Shown here: positions 33,901 to 44,105 of the stretch, in pieces
Position numbering within the stretch: the first letter of the stretch is position 1
Layout: every line of letters starts with the position of its first letter
Assembly: GCA_003971905.1 (NCBI GenBank)
Contig: RSEE01000081.1
Location: 186,001-250,000 of the forward strand
Direction of reading: 5' to 3'
Length of the DNA stretch: 64,000 nucleotides
From: Moniliella sp. 'wahieum'
Lineage: Eukaryota; Basidiomycota; Moniliellomycetes; Moniliellales; Moniliellaceae
Translations under genes and position numbers: made by a program
Notes under the pieces: generated by a model
What the model saw: only the letters and a program-made list of their open reading frames with translations
Told to the model about the DNA's origin: nothing
Databases searched by the model: none

Positions 33901-34190
33901 CACGTGCGCCATATGCGTCCAGATCCAGAGCGGTCCTGTCGAACCCGTTGGCTCTGATTCGGAACACACGCCCGAGCCAGACACCTTCTTCGTCTTGCGA
34001 CTCAAGTTCCGGGGTCAACTCGAGGGTCAGCTCGGGCTCAGGCTTACTTTCCACCACCTCGACTGGGTCTACCTTGGCCGCACGCGCGTCCACCAGGGCC
34101 ACTTCGTCCCTGTCGTCGACAGTTATGTCATCGGACGAGAGTGGAAAAGATAGTACCAAGCCAGATGCGGTTGGTGGGTCTAGCTCTTGA
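30983..34190 (+). CDS. White Collar-1-like blue-light photoreceptor (LOV + PAS), frameshifted
   Basis: LOV-domain regulator of the fungal White Collar-1/BWC1 family, which binds flavin and partners with a WC-2 zinc-finger protein. The start at 30983 opens an acidic N-terminus (MKTVTDSDPLDLEALLE). A Gln/Ser-rich region with EKGKKRTLSVTEPAP follows. The LOV domain lies at about 32200-32520: FLQLTGY, then GRNCRF with the photo-adduct Cys, and INYRKDGRPFINLVTIVPI. Correcting a one-base slip after RNCRF gives LQAPAGIVPKG, the standard LOV sequence. A second PAS at 32790-33200 contains SPDVTYVLSLKGTFFYVSSSVEYILGF and MFRMRCKDNSYLWIESAGKL. The end is Ser/Thr-rich and I see no GATA finger, as in basidiomycete homologues. 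At least six frame slips are needed. Nuclear, light-regulated transcription is inferred from the family. Confidence 0.88.
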
Positions 34191-34563
34191 CCACGGGGAC
34201 GAAGCTCAGGTGAGAATCTTCCAACGTCGGAATCGACCATGGCATGAGAGCCTACCAAGGTCCGGTTCTTCCCTGGACAAAACCGTTGGGCTTGAGCATG
34301 AGTCAGTCCTCTCTTCCTTGACCCTGGGCTTCGACTATGTCAAGGTTCAACGTCCTATGCCAACACAGGAGATGAACATTATCATCACAAGAAGGGTCCG
34401 GACCGAGGCCCCGTGCAGCCATAGGTGTAAACAGGATGCAGGCACTTCCAGAGAGGTGGAAAGGCCAATATGCAGAACCCGTGTTTTCAAAGGTCCTACG
34501 GACGCTGCGCAGTCAGACGCAGCAGATGAACGGGTCTATACCAAGATTGGGCGCGATGAATAC

Positions 34564-34569
34564 AATAAA
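34564..34569 (+). terminator. Candidate polyadenylation signal of the photoreceptor gene
   Basis: AATAAA about 375 bp after the proposed stop codon. Motif only; the distance is long but possible. Confidence 0.3.
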
Positions 34570-34671
34570 GCATCGTAGTACAAGGGGTATACAGTCTCTT
34601 GGAGACCCTACGGTCGACCCACCGTAAATTCGCTTGGATTGTTAGTGGATCGGATGCGGGGGGGGGGCGGG

Positions 34672-34680
34672 TATATAAAG
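34672..34680 (+). promoter_or_regulatory. Orphan TATA-box sequence
   Basis: TATATAAAG follows a G-rich run and is followed by another TATATA at about 34703. No protein-like frame starts within 500 bp. It may drive an unrecognised non-coding transcript or be non-functional. Confidence 0.25.
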
Positions 34681-36368
34681 ACAAAGAGTGCCCTCTCGGA
34701 GTATATAGCAGAAGAGACGGCTGTAATGAATATGGCGAGGCTTCTTCTGCACCGCAGCTTAGGCAGTAAACTTGACGTATCTGAAGCCTCCAGGGCTTTT
34801 CGCTGAGACGGGAAAGTGCACTGCCATCCAGAGCTGTAATATAGTAATACTGGACCGGGACGGGCTTCGGTGTGGTTGGAACGGGACTCTGCGTCCGGAG
34901 ATAACAGGAGCGCCCTGTACCCTTGTCCTCTATCCTGTTCTTATATCTCTCTCTTTCCTACATGCAGAAAGCAGCCAGATGTTACACGTGTTACATGTTA
35001 CACCGGATTTGAACTGCATCCGTTCATGTTCACACATTCACCTGGCAACAGCCAGGGTGGTTCGGGGAAAAGCCGATTAGAAAATGGTAGAGCTGTGCCG
35101 GACTATATAGACATCTACTAAGTACTAATATGGGACCGTGACGAACTAGTACAAAGAGGTTCTATCCGCTGTGAAGATATGACTTGTTGTCAAAGATCTG
35201 TCGATACGGGTTGATCGACATCGTATATCTCTGATCGATCCTGTGCGCGCTGCGCCCTGACGCATCGCGTGACTATGTCTGTGCCTCTGACATCTGAGAT
35301 TGAGATACGAGAAGACGCGCACCAGGGGCTGCAGCTCCGCGGTGGTGGTGGTGGTGGACCCACCGAATCATACTGTTCATGTTGTATCGAGGGTTATTGT
35401 TAGCAGCAGTAATCGGTAACCGGTAACTTCTAATAGGTTCTAGCAACCGGTTTTGCCGATGCTATATGGCCCGAGCTACGTTCCCTTGGCGTTAGTCCTA
35501 TTAGATTTCTGCCACAAACTAAACGTACAAAGGTCCCGTCACGCGTCACATCACATGCACATGTTACTTGCACACGTCACGTCACGTGCACCCGCGCCGG
35601 CCACCTTGGCCACCCATTGTGCGGGCCCGGTCGGAACCACCGTCCTACGTCAGTAATACTACACTCGGTAGTCAGTACGAGCATCTGGACTTCCGACCCC
35701 ACTGCACGCGAGGCAGGCTAGGCCTCAGGCCGGGACCTACCCCGAGCAAGCCGGACCCTCATCGATCATCCGTGCAGGCCCGCCCACGCTCTCTTCTGCC
35801 CCCGTCCCTTCAGGCACACACCTGTCCCTATACCTCACTCATCGATCATCCCACTGCGCCTCACGCCCCACGTGCAGCTATTACTCGTGGCGCCCAGCGC
35901 CTTCTCTCTGCACCGGGCCTTCTCTTTTTCCGCCACACGACTGGAGCCCCTTCTGCTACCCCTGCACACCACACCCCACGCAGACACAGATGAGACGGTA
36001 TATAGTAGTGAGTACTGAGTGGGTAACGCTCGACCAGCAGACACTTTTCCCGGCGGCGGTCAGTACTATACCCAGTACTCAGTGGTCCGTACTGAGACTC
36101 AATACTCACTATATTGGGTTGGTTTGTTCCATCTCAATCAGGAGTGACTGGAATGACTGTGTATGATACATCATGCTGACAAGAGTATGACTCATGCAAG
36201 CTAGCTTGAAGCTTGGCTGGCGTTATATAGAGCTTAGTACCCACGACGGGCGCCTTTTTGGAACCCTTGGCGCGTATTACATGTTACAGTGCCTCAAACA
36301 ATAACCCCCTGGTAAAAGGGTTTCTCAGCCGCCGCCTTGTTCAGCCTCGACGTCTCAGTGCTCAGCCT

Positions 36369-36417
36369 GAGCCCCGAGCCCCGAACCCTGAGCCCTGAGC
36401 CCTGAGCGCTAAGCGCT
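36369..36417. repeat. Seven-unit degenerate heptad array
   Basis: Seven 7-bp units in perfect phase: GAGCCCC twice, GAACCCT, GAGCCCT twice, GAGCGCT and AAGCGCT. The right-hand units become AGCGCT palindromes plus one base. The array is flanked by CTCAGCCTGA and CTGAGACTCCTCAG palindromic words. Confidence 0.9.
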
Positions 36418-36500
36418 GAGGCTGAGACTCCTCAGCGCTCAGTTTTTGCATGTACCACGACACGGACCATGGTCCGGAGTCTCTCGGGGAACAGCTCGGC

Positions 36501-36521
36501 AACCGGTAACCAGTAACCGGT
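36501..36521. repeat. ACCGGTA heptad array
   Basis: Three units (ACCGGTA, ACCAGTA, ACCGGTA). The same family occurs at 449-478, 35412-35427, 43978-43991 (ACCGGTG) and 51120-51133 (ACCGGTC). Confidence 0.85.
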
Positions 36522-37369
36522 ACCCATTAACCGTGGAGTGTTACACGTTAAACGCGGCAGCTGTTCCATTCTGTGCACTCATGCCCACACTCACGACCTT
36601 CAATTCTTTCGCACGTGCCTACTAACCCAACCACATGCGTGCCTCAGCGAGCCTTACTTCTTGGCAGCCTGAGACGTAGCCAAGCTCAGGCTGAGCGTTG
36701 AGCTTTTGAGCCTCCGCGCTGAAAATGACGACCTGTGCCCGCCCCTAGCGTCAAAAGCCGCTTTAATCAGTACTTAGTGCTCAATTTTCAAGCGTTTTCA
36801 AAAGCTTCACCTTCAAGCTTCGCAGCTCCAAGCTTCACCACGGTATATTAGTACATGTCACACGTAGTCACCCTGTCACCTGGTCACCACGAGTTAATCC
36901 CAAACACGGGGCGCAGCATTTCGGCGAATAGTACTCTCTATCTTTTTCCCTTCCAATGCCCAGTCCCGAGGCTCAGGGCTCTTTCAGCTCCGGTATGAGG
37001 CCCTGAGACGGATCTGAGGTGACTGTCACCCATGCTACTCTGCCTGTCCTGCCTGGTAGGTCCAAGAGGCGGTGATAATGTTGGATAGTTGTCGATGACC
37101 CGATGATCGATCGATGACCACTCTATGACCGCGCCGTAAGGCGTAAAGGAGCCGGTGTGACTTGTGTCTGTGATATGCGTGGCGGTCCGGTTTGTAGGTG
37201 TCGGGTCTGCTATATCCCCCCCCCCAGCATCTCCGGCTATCTATTATTGCCACCGCGCCTCATCTGCTCAACCTCTTTATTGTTCTTCTGTTAATCCTGA
37301 GAAGACCTCATCTGCATCCCTCTCGCCACCACAACCACCTCTGCATGTACCCTATTCTTGGCAGTGGCC

Positions 37370-40010
37370 ATGTCGGGTACGAGCACAGAACGCGCTACGA
37401 ACCAGAACGCCAATAACGGCTTTATTTCCACCATCTGTCGTCGCCTCAGCCTAACCGCCAACCTTAAATCCCCCCAACTGTCTGCCGGGATTAGCACCCA
37501 GCACCCACACAAGGAGTATGGGCGGTGGCGCAACGTGCTTGGAAGCGGGGCGGGGCGGGGGGTACCGTGCGCTTGGTCAAGCGACCGAGGGACAACCTTA
37601 CGTTTGCCATCAAGGAGTTCCGTCCTATCCAGGAAGGCGAGTCGGAGCGACACTATGTCAACAAAATCACCGCCGAATTTTGTGTCGGCTCAACTTTGGA
37701 CCATATCAACATCCAAGACCACCGACATTTTCCGGTACCAGTCGAGTTACTTTCAGGTGTTTGAGTATGTTCCATACGACCTGTTTGCTGTGACCATGGC
37801 TGGTCGCATGTCCCGCACCGAAGTCTACTGTATATTTCGCCAGATTGTCGATGGGGTGGATTACCTGCACAACCTCGGCTTGGCCCATCGCGATCTCAAA
37901 TTGGACAATTGCGTCATGACGGAGGACAACACGATCAAGATTATTGATTTTGGCACGGCCATTGTCTTCCACAGTCCGGGAAAGAGCAAGGTCTCCGCGG
38001 CAGGCGTAGTGGGATCCGACCCTTACCTTGCACCCGAGGTGATTACCAGTCCAAAGCAGTACGATCCGCGCCTAGCGGACATTTGGTCACTTGGAGTGAT
38101 CTTTCTGTGCCTCTACCTTCGTCGATTTCCTTGGCGATTGCCGGATCCGAACAAGGACCCATGTTTCCGGCAGTACGTGGACGAACACCCGGAGCCCCCC
38201 TACCCTCCCCATTCAAGCTTTGCCGAAATGGTCGCCCAACCGGTATCGAGTCTTTCGTCCGCCCTAGCGTCTCGCGCCGAGGCGGCCATTATCCTCGAAC
38301 CCAAGTCCGGTGGAGGGGAATGCTGCCACCAAGTTCAATCCCGACCTTCTTCCGGCGTTTGACCCAGACGTGGGAGCATCTGTGATGGAGCAAGGGGGAC
38401 CAGGGACGAGGGCGAGCTCGATCAGCAGCCACAGTTCCAGCTCCGAGATGGCGATGAACAACGAGACGCCCAGCACGGCACCGTCTACCGCGCAGAGCAA
38501 ACGCTCGCTGATAACCCTCAAGCACTCACCCCCGTCTAGCTCTGTGCTCCGGTCGGACCGTGACAATCCCACCATCTCTAATCGTACGAAGCAGACGGGA
38601 CGTCCTGGTTCTCGCCCCCTTCCCACCAGTTGTCCTCCTGTGACGAGGAATGCGCACGCGTACCAATCCGACACTGCTTTGTCCCCGGCCATTTGCCCCG
38701 AGACAAGTCGCCACGTCGCTGTATTGAAACTGGAGCCGAACCCAAACGAGTTTCTTCGGCTTCCGAACCAGGACATGCCCACTGAAGTAGTCCGGGCCTT
38801 GGCCGAGCAATCAGGTTACGCGCGATTTGCCCCGCCTCCGTCTCCCGCCTCTCCTCGCGCACCTAGGGGGCCTTTTTCATTGTCTGAAGGCGGGCCTGGC
38901 CCATATGAGGGGATCCCTACCGTCAGCGAGACAGAGTACGAGATGGACGATCCGTTGTACTGCTTCTCCTTCCGAATCGCTGTGGACCCACAGGCCCACA
39001 AGGGAGAGGGCAGAGGTGCTGCGTGCTGAAAGAGTCTCGCAGGGAGTGAGTACGCTCAACCCGAGCCCTGGCTCAGAAACAAGGACCTCAGCGTCGATCA
39101 TGATTCCGAGAAACCGGCGCGGCTCTTCGGGTCGGCCCAACACCGCGTCGGTCCACGTACCATATGATGCACACGGCTGGACCGTGGAGGGAACCGAGCC
39201 CTCGCGCAATGCGGCACTCAATAGCAGGCCAACCGAGGAACTGGCTAGGGCCGGCATGGCTGGTTCGCCTCGGGTCTATCTCCATGGAACTTCGCCCAAG
39301 ACGAGCAAGCAACGTGTGTTGTACCCGTCTACTCCGACCTTGGAGGGCAAGCGGCCCATTCGGCAGCACACGGAGCCCATTCCCCGACCCTCGTGGTGTA
39401 CCACGTCGACGTCCTCAATGGACCGGGTGAAGACTGTGGGCGCAAGGGCCGAAGAGGTGGTCCCCAAGCCCCGCCGCACGACAGTTTATTGAGTCTCGCT
39501 CCGCTCGAGGCACGCCCGGCACTGCAACGCATGCTCATGATCAACCCGGCTCGGCGATGCACACTAGGGGATTTGCTCCGTGGTCCGCGGTACGCAGACA
39601 TTCTTTCGCCACTTCACCATTTGCCTGGGCAGAGAGCAGAAGAGCCACCGGAAGGACTTGTTGGATCATCCACCTTGCCTGGTGCACCTTCACTCTCCCC
39701 GGTGGGGAGTCCCAAACGCGCTCGCTCTGCTCCCAAACTGCGCGGGCTACAGGACCTAGGGGAGACCCAATCCGACCCCTGGCTCACCAGCATCACCACC
39801 TGCTCCTCCCTCTTGCTCGAGGGCAATGGAGAGACACCGTGCCACACCCATCACCACCCGATCCGTCCGGAAGTGCCGGACGAACCGCCGAACGGGGCAA
39901 GGCCTTCCTGCCAGGCCTGTTTACTTCGTAATGTGGCCCTCGGCCGTCGGCCCTCGCCTGACGCCCGTACACCGCGCAATGATACAAGAACGCGCAAAAG
40001 CGAGTGGTAG
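37370..40010 (+). CDS. HAL4/SAT4-type Ser/Thr protein kinase with large intradomain insert, frameshifted
   Basis: Protein kinase of the fungal Npr1/Hal family. In yeast, Hal4/Hal5 stabilise the Trk potassium transporters at the plasma membrane. The Gly loop LGSGAGGTVRLV and the Lys of FAIKEF appear once a one-base slip near 37555 is corrected. Then come FEYVPYDLFAVTMAGRM, FRQIVDGVDYLHNLGLAHRDLKLDNCV, the DFG in IIDFGTA, VGSDPYLAPEV and DIWSLGVIFLCLYLRRFPW, which is diagnostic for this family. About 1.2 kb of Ser/Pro-rich sequence (roughly 38250-39490) separates this from subdomain XI, RMLMINPARRCTLGDLL. The C-terminus holds DPWLTSI and HTHHHP, typical of basidiomycete Hal4-like kinases. The start codon at 37370 is the first ATG in frame. 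The end is uncertain because the last frame may be shifted. Confidence 0.85.
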
Positions 40011-40352
40011 GTTGGGACACAGAAGAATATAGACAGAAAAGGCTGAATAGACTGAGCAGAGGAAGGTGCAGTAAGGCTGGGATGGAGCACAATGCCCGTT
40101 GGATTTCCCCGTGTGTTGGTCGACAACACCGGCGTTGGATTGCCACCAAACGCAGATCCAGTGACACCTCTCAGGTACGTGTTCGCTTTCCATGGTACTA
40201 CCTAGAATATTTGGGGTATGTAAAGAGGGGGAGGGGATAGCATGTAATATTGCACAAACACTTTTCGTCTGTCGAGGCTGAGCCACTCGTTGGGAAATGA
40301 GCCGGGGAGGGGGGGGGGAAGGGAGAGGGCAGTGGTGGGCACAATTTAATAC

Positions 40353-42011
40353 TTAGTGGGCCGCCTCAAACTCCAGGCCAGACTCGTGGGTGGGAACAGA
40401 GGATGCGCATAGAGTTGGTCGCACCCTTGCCCGCGCGCCATCCTTGGAGGGCAACAACGGTCGAGCCCGGCTTGAGAATGCCAAGCTGCATCGCCTGGGC
40501 AAAACCAAACTTGATGCGGTTGTCCACATCTTCCTGCCATTTGCCCACAGCCGGACGCGGCTGGGTGTAGAGGAAAGGGTACGTTCCACGGAACAGATGG
40601 CATGCGCGAACGGTCTGGGGGTTGCGTGTCAAGACCAAAACAGGGCACCGCGGGCGGTACTTGGCAACGAGGCGGGCAGTGTTACCTGAGCTCGACATGA
40701 GCAGAATCGCACCGGCGTTTTGTTCCAACGAAGCTGCGACAGCAGCCATGGCCACGGTCTCCTCGGTGTGGGTCGGGGTCTGGATCACTTGCCGCATCTC
40801 ATTGAAGATGGCAGGATACGCCAATGCCGATTCGGCCAACCGTGCCGTCTGGGCCATGGCAGTAACTGCCTCAACAGGGTACAGTCCCTTGGCCGTCTCC
40901 CCCGACAGCATCACACAATCAGCACCGTCGAGCACAGCGTTGAACACGTCCGACACTTCGGCCCGGGTGGGACGGTTGTTCTTTATCATCGACTCGAGCA
41001 TTTGGGTGGCACAAATGACCGGCTTACCAGCCAAGTTGCACTGGGCGATCATCATTTTCTGTAACGAAGCAACAGCACTGGTAAGCAAACTGTACTTACT
41101 ACAACGGGTATAGGGTGGTGTTGAGACGTACCTGGCTCACCGCGACCGCTTCGGCGGGGATTTCAATGCCAAGGTCACCACGGGCGACCATGATGCCATC
41201 GGTCTCCTTGAGAATCTGCGAAAAGTTCTGTACGCCCTGATGAGACTCGATCTTGGAGATAATCTTGAGGTTGGTTCCATCCGGACCCAGAACCTTGCGG
41301 ATGTGCTTGACGTCGTTCGGGGTACGAATAAAGGAAGCAAAAATGTAGTCCAAGTCCTTTGCGACTGCAAAGCGAATGTCCGCTTCGTCCTTGGCCGACA
41401 GGGCAGGCAGATCATCTCGGTCATGGGCAGGTTGACACCTTTTTTGTTGCTCAGCACACCCGCGTTCACAGCACGCACTTTGACCTTGGTCGGCGACTCG
41501 ATGGCGAGCACTTCGAGGGCAAGAATGCCATCGTCAATGTAAATTTTCTTGCCCACGTCGATCATCTTGGGCAAGTTCTTGTAGTCAATGTAGAGGTACT
41601 CGGGGCTGGACTTTTCCGCAAAGGCGTCGTCCGTCGTGACGTAAAACTCGTGGCCTGCCTCGATGGGCGCATCCTCTCCGTTGACCATCATGCCAGTGCG
41701 CATCTCGGGGCCCTTGGTATCGAGCGCAATCGCCAGCGGGCGGCCAGGATACTGAGCCTCGACGTGGCGGGCATTGTCGATGACCGATTGGAAGTACTCG
41801 TGGGTGCCATGCGACGCATTGAGGCGCACCACGTTCATGCCTGCGTCGCGGAGGCCCTGAGGGTGGGCACATTGTTGCTCTTGGGGCCGATGGTGCAGAC
41901 GATGGCCGTCTTGCGGTCGTTGGGGTTGGACGCAGCCTCTTCGAGGCTGAGCGGATCGAGGCCGGCGAGCCACTCGATCTGGGTCATGTTGGCGTTGGGA
42001 GCAAGAGCCAT
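40353..42011 (-). CDS. PYK1: Pyruvate kinase, frameshifted
   Basis: Glycolytic enzyme transferring phosphate from phosphoenolpyruvate to ADP in the cytosol. The start at 42011 ([20 protein letters not shown]) leads to [15 protein letters not shown], then VVRLNASHG (the usual NFSHG has Ala in place of Phe) and [12 protein letters not shown]. The B domain follows, then [12 protein letters not shown] with the active-site Lys and Glu, and [14 protein letters not shown]. An intron at 41059-41131 (GTACGT..ACAG) separates VSQ from [39 protein letters not shown] and the C-terminal allosteric domain with GWRAGKG end at 40353. Slips are needed near 41855, 41405 and 40430. It is convergent with the kinase gene, with 342 bp between their proposed stops. 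Confidence 0.95.
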
Positions 42012-44105
42012 GGGGGCAGAGGCGGGGCGGGGGGGAGGGGGGCGGTGGTGGTGGTGGTGGTGGTGGCAGGAGCAGAAGAAGAAGGCGCGCGGTGTGGGAG
42101 CCATGAGGGCTGAGGTGAATGGGGCGGCTGGGGCGGCATGGAGCTCAGGGGCGTCGGCGTCATACTGATTGCGGGTGCGGCGGAGGGGTGTTGGATGTAC
42201 TTACACGGTATAATGGGTCTGACAGGTGTCTGACGAGTGACTGCGGATGCATGATGCTTGTTGCCGCGCCCCAGAGTTGGCGGCTGCGCGGAGCTCTGCT
42301 GCGCCGCTGTGCCCCTGGCAGGCGGCACAGGGGCCGCGCGGGCACAACCAACACCGGCACCACGGCCCACTCACGCGTCACGCGTCACGAGTCACTTGCT
42401 AAGTAATCGTCCTAGTCGCCGTCCCTACCGCCTCCCCAGCTGCCCCCCAGCGCGCCTTGTCCAGGCGCAGCGCCCTCCCTTCGTACATCCGCGCTCCGCT
42501 CCGCTCAGCCGGCCGCAGTCGTTTGGCGCGGCTCGCCGTCGCACAGCAGAAACTGGCCACTCCAACCCTCTTCGTCTCCGCCATGAACCAAGTTTCGTGT
42601 GGGCTCGCCCACACTCGGCAGAAAAGGCATGCTGTCCGGCGCACAGCAGAGCCCATCAAGCGCAATGTGCGTACACAGCGCGCCCCTGCTTTCTTCGTTT
42701 GCTTTTTGGTATGTACTTAGCAGTAAATGTGGTGTAGTTGTGGAACCACCACCATCATCGACGTCATCCCACGTGCCCCCGTTCGCCAATCGCGATCTGT
42801 AGTACCAAAATAGTGGCCAGTTGAACATAGTGCACGAAACAGATGGTCAGGCTGTTCGGATCCATACTCTCACATTACCCAGAACGCGCCTTATACCCTT
42901 TCAGGGCGATTGCACGCCCAGGCATTTCCCGCGGGTACAAGATTCCCGCCAATGTTACAACACAGGTATTGGTTGTGCAGTCAAACCTATATGGGGTTGA
43001 TGAACTCTCTCTTCATCAAAAGCCCTGGGGCGCATACTTCGCTTCGCTCAGGAGCACACCACGTGTGCATTCCACGGTACTGCATGGCATGAGGTACGAG
43101 ACTGTCCCCTGGAGACATCAATAAACGTACTGACGACACAGAAGCTTGAATCTGTGCCTTCCCTCCTCGGTGTTATCGGTAATGGTGTCAGTCACCTCTC
43201 AGATCTCAGCCTCGACAGGCAAAGTTGTCTTCGTCATCTGTTCGATCAGGCCACACGTTACAGTTTGGAAGGGGGGTGCTTGACGGACATTGACTTTTGT
43301 CGCGAGGACGAGTGAAAGAGCACAATTTGCGCGGGTCCGGGCTCTATAGAAAAGAGTTTATAATAGTTGGCGTATAAGCAACACATCCGGATGAACGGGT
43401 CAGTTTAGTTTAGGTGCAGCGTTTCGTGGTCCCAGCCTTAAGCTTTGGTCAATGATATATGTGGTTACAGAATAAAAGGCCCACATATAGATGGACGAAG
43501 AGGGTTTAAACACGTTAAACGTTAAACGTGAATGATAATGATTACTCTCGCGGCGTGGCATAGCCCATCTATTGACAAAATGCGTCCACAGCAGGAGTCA
43601 TCTTGAGTCCAACCGTTGATCTTCCATCCTATCGGCCACGAAAAGGAACTCGCTCTTACGCTCCTTCCGCGTGGAGCCTCGAGACCATGGCCAGGCGTCT
43701 CTGTTGCTCTCTCGCTCTCCGTCGCGGCGGTCTACAGATGAAAAGGTCAGTGATATTATCATCGCCGTGCCGTCGAGTTTGGGAGCATATCAATGGTAAT
43801 CCCCTTCTCTCTCTCATTTCTCCTTCTCTTCAGACGTTGCTTGAAGACTTGTGGCTCACCACTTTGCCTTCACGCCTTGTCTGAAGCCTGCTTTGCAGCT
43901 GATCCATAGGACCGCCAGTGCTCCCAAGTCGCACTCTAGCACACTGCTCCATATTTCAACAGCAACAACCAAGGGTGACCGGTGACCGGTGATGCCCAAT
44001 GCGTGGCTGCGACCAGCGGTGATGCTTAGGTCAGCCCCGCGCCGCGTATAGGTCCACCCACGATCCACTGAGCCAGTCCCATTGCCGAGTCCAACCACCC
44101 CCGCC
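42012..44105. other. Promoter side of PYK and gene-poor interval
   Basis: No supported gene over about 2.1 kb. It has a CCACCA-rich run at 42040-42065, AACGTTA heptads at 43511-43531 and ACCGGTG heptads at 43978-43991. A plus-strand stretch at 43619-43797 is open and protein-like in one frame (with RSPSRRSTDEKVSDIII) and ends near a good GT..CAG pair (43797-43834). It could be an exon of an unrecognised gene, but I cannot extend it. Confidence 0.4.
43511..43531. repeat. AACGTTA heptad array
   Basis: Three 7-bp units (CACGTTA, AACGTTA, AACGTGA); the centre is the palindrome AACGTT plus A. The same word family is at 63020-63057. Confidence 0.8.

Larger units (their letters stand above)
34191..37369. 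other. 3.2-kb gene-free, palindrome-rich interval
   Basis: No supported gene on either strand. It is packed with short palindromic words: ACATGTT at 34979-35003, ACCGGTA at 35412-35427 and 36501-36521, AGTACT at 36005-36110, AAGCTT at 36190-36220 and 36797-36835, and a seven-unit heptad array at 36369-36417. AGGCCT-type words lie near 35715, and ATCGAT words near 35760 and 35840. Confidence 0.55.

Noticed and set aside
33458-34258. 266-codon minus-strand frame under the photoreceptor C-terminus
   Set aside because: It overlaps the PAS-bearing gene on the other strand and its Ser/Glu-rich sequence has no start signal or family likeness.
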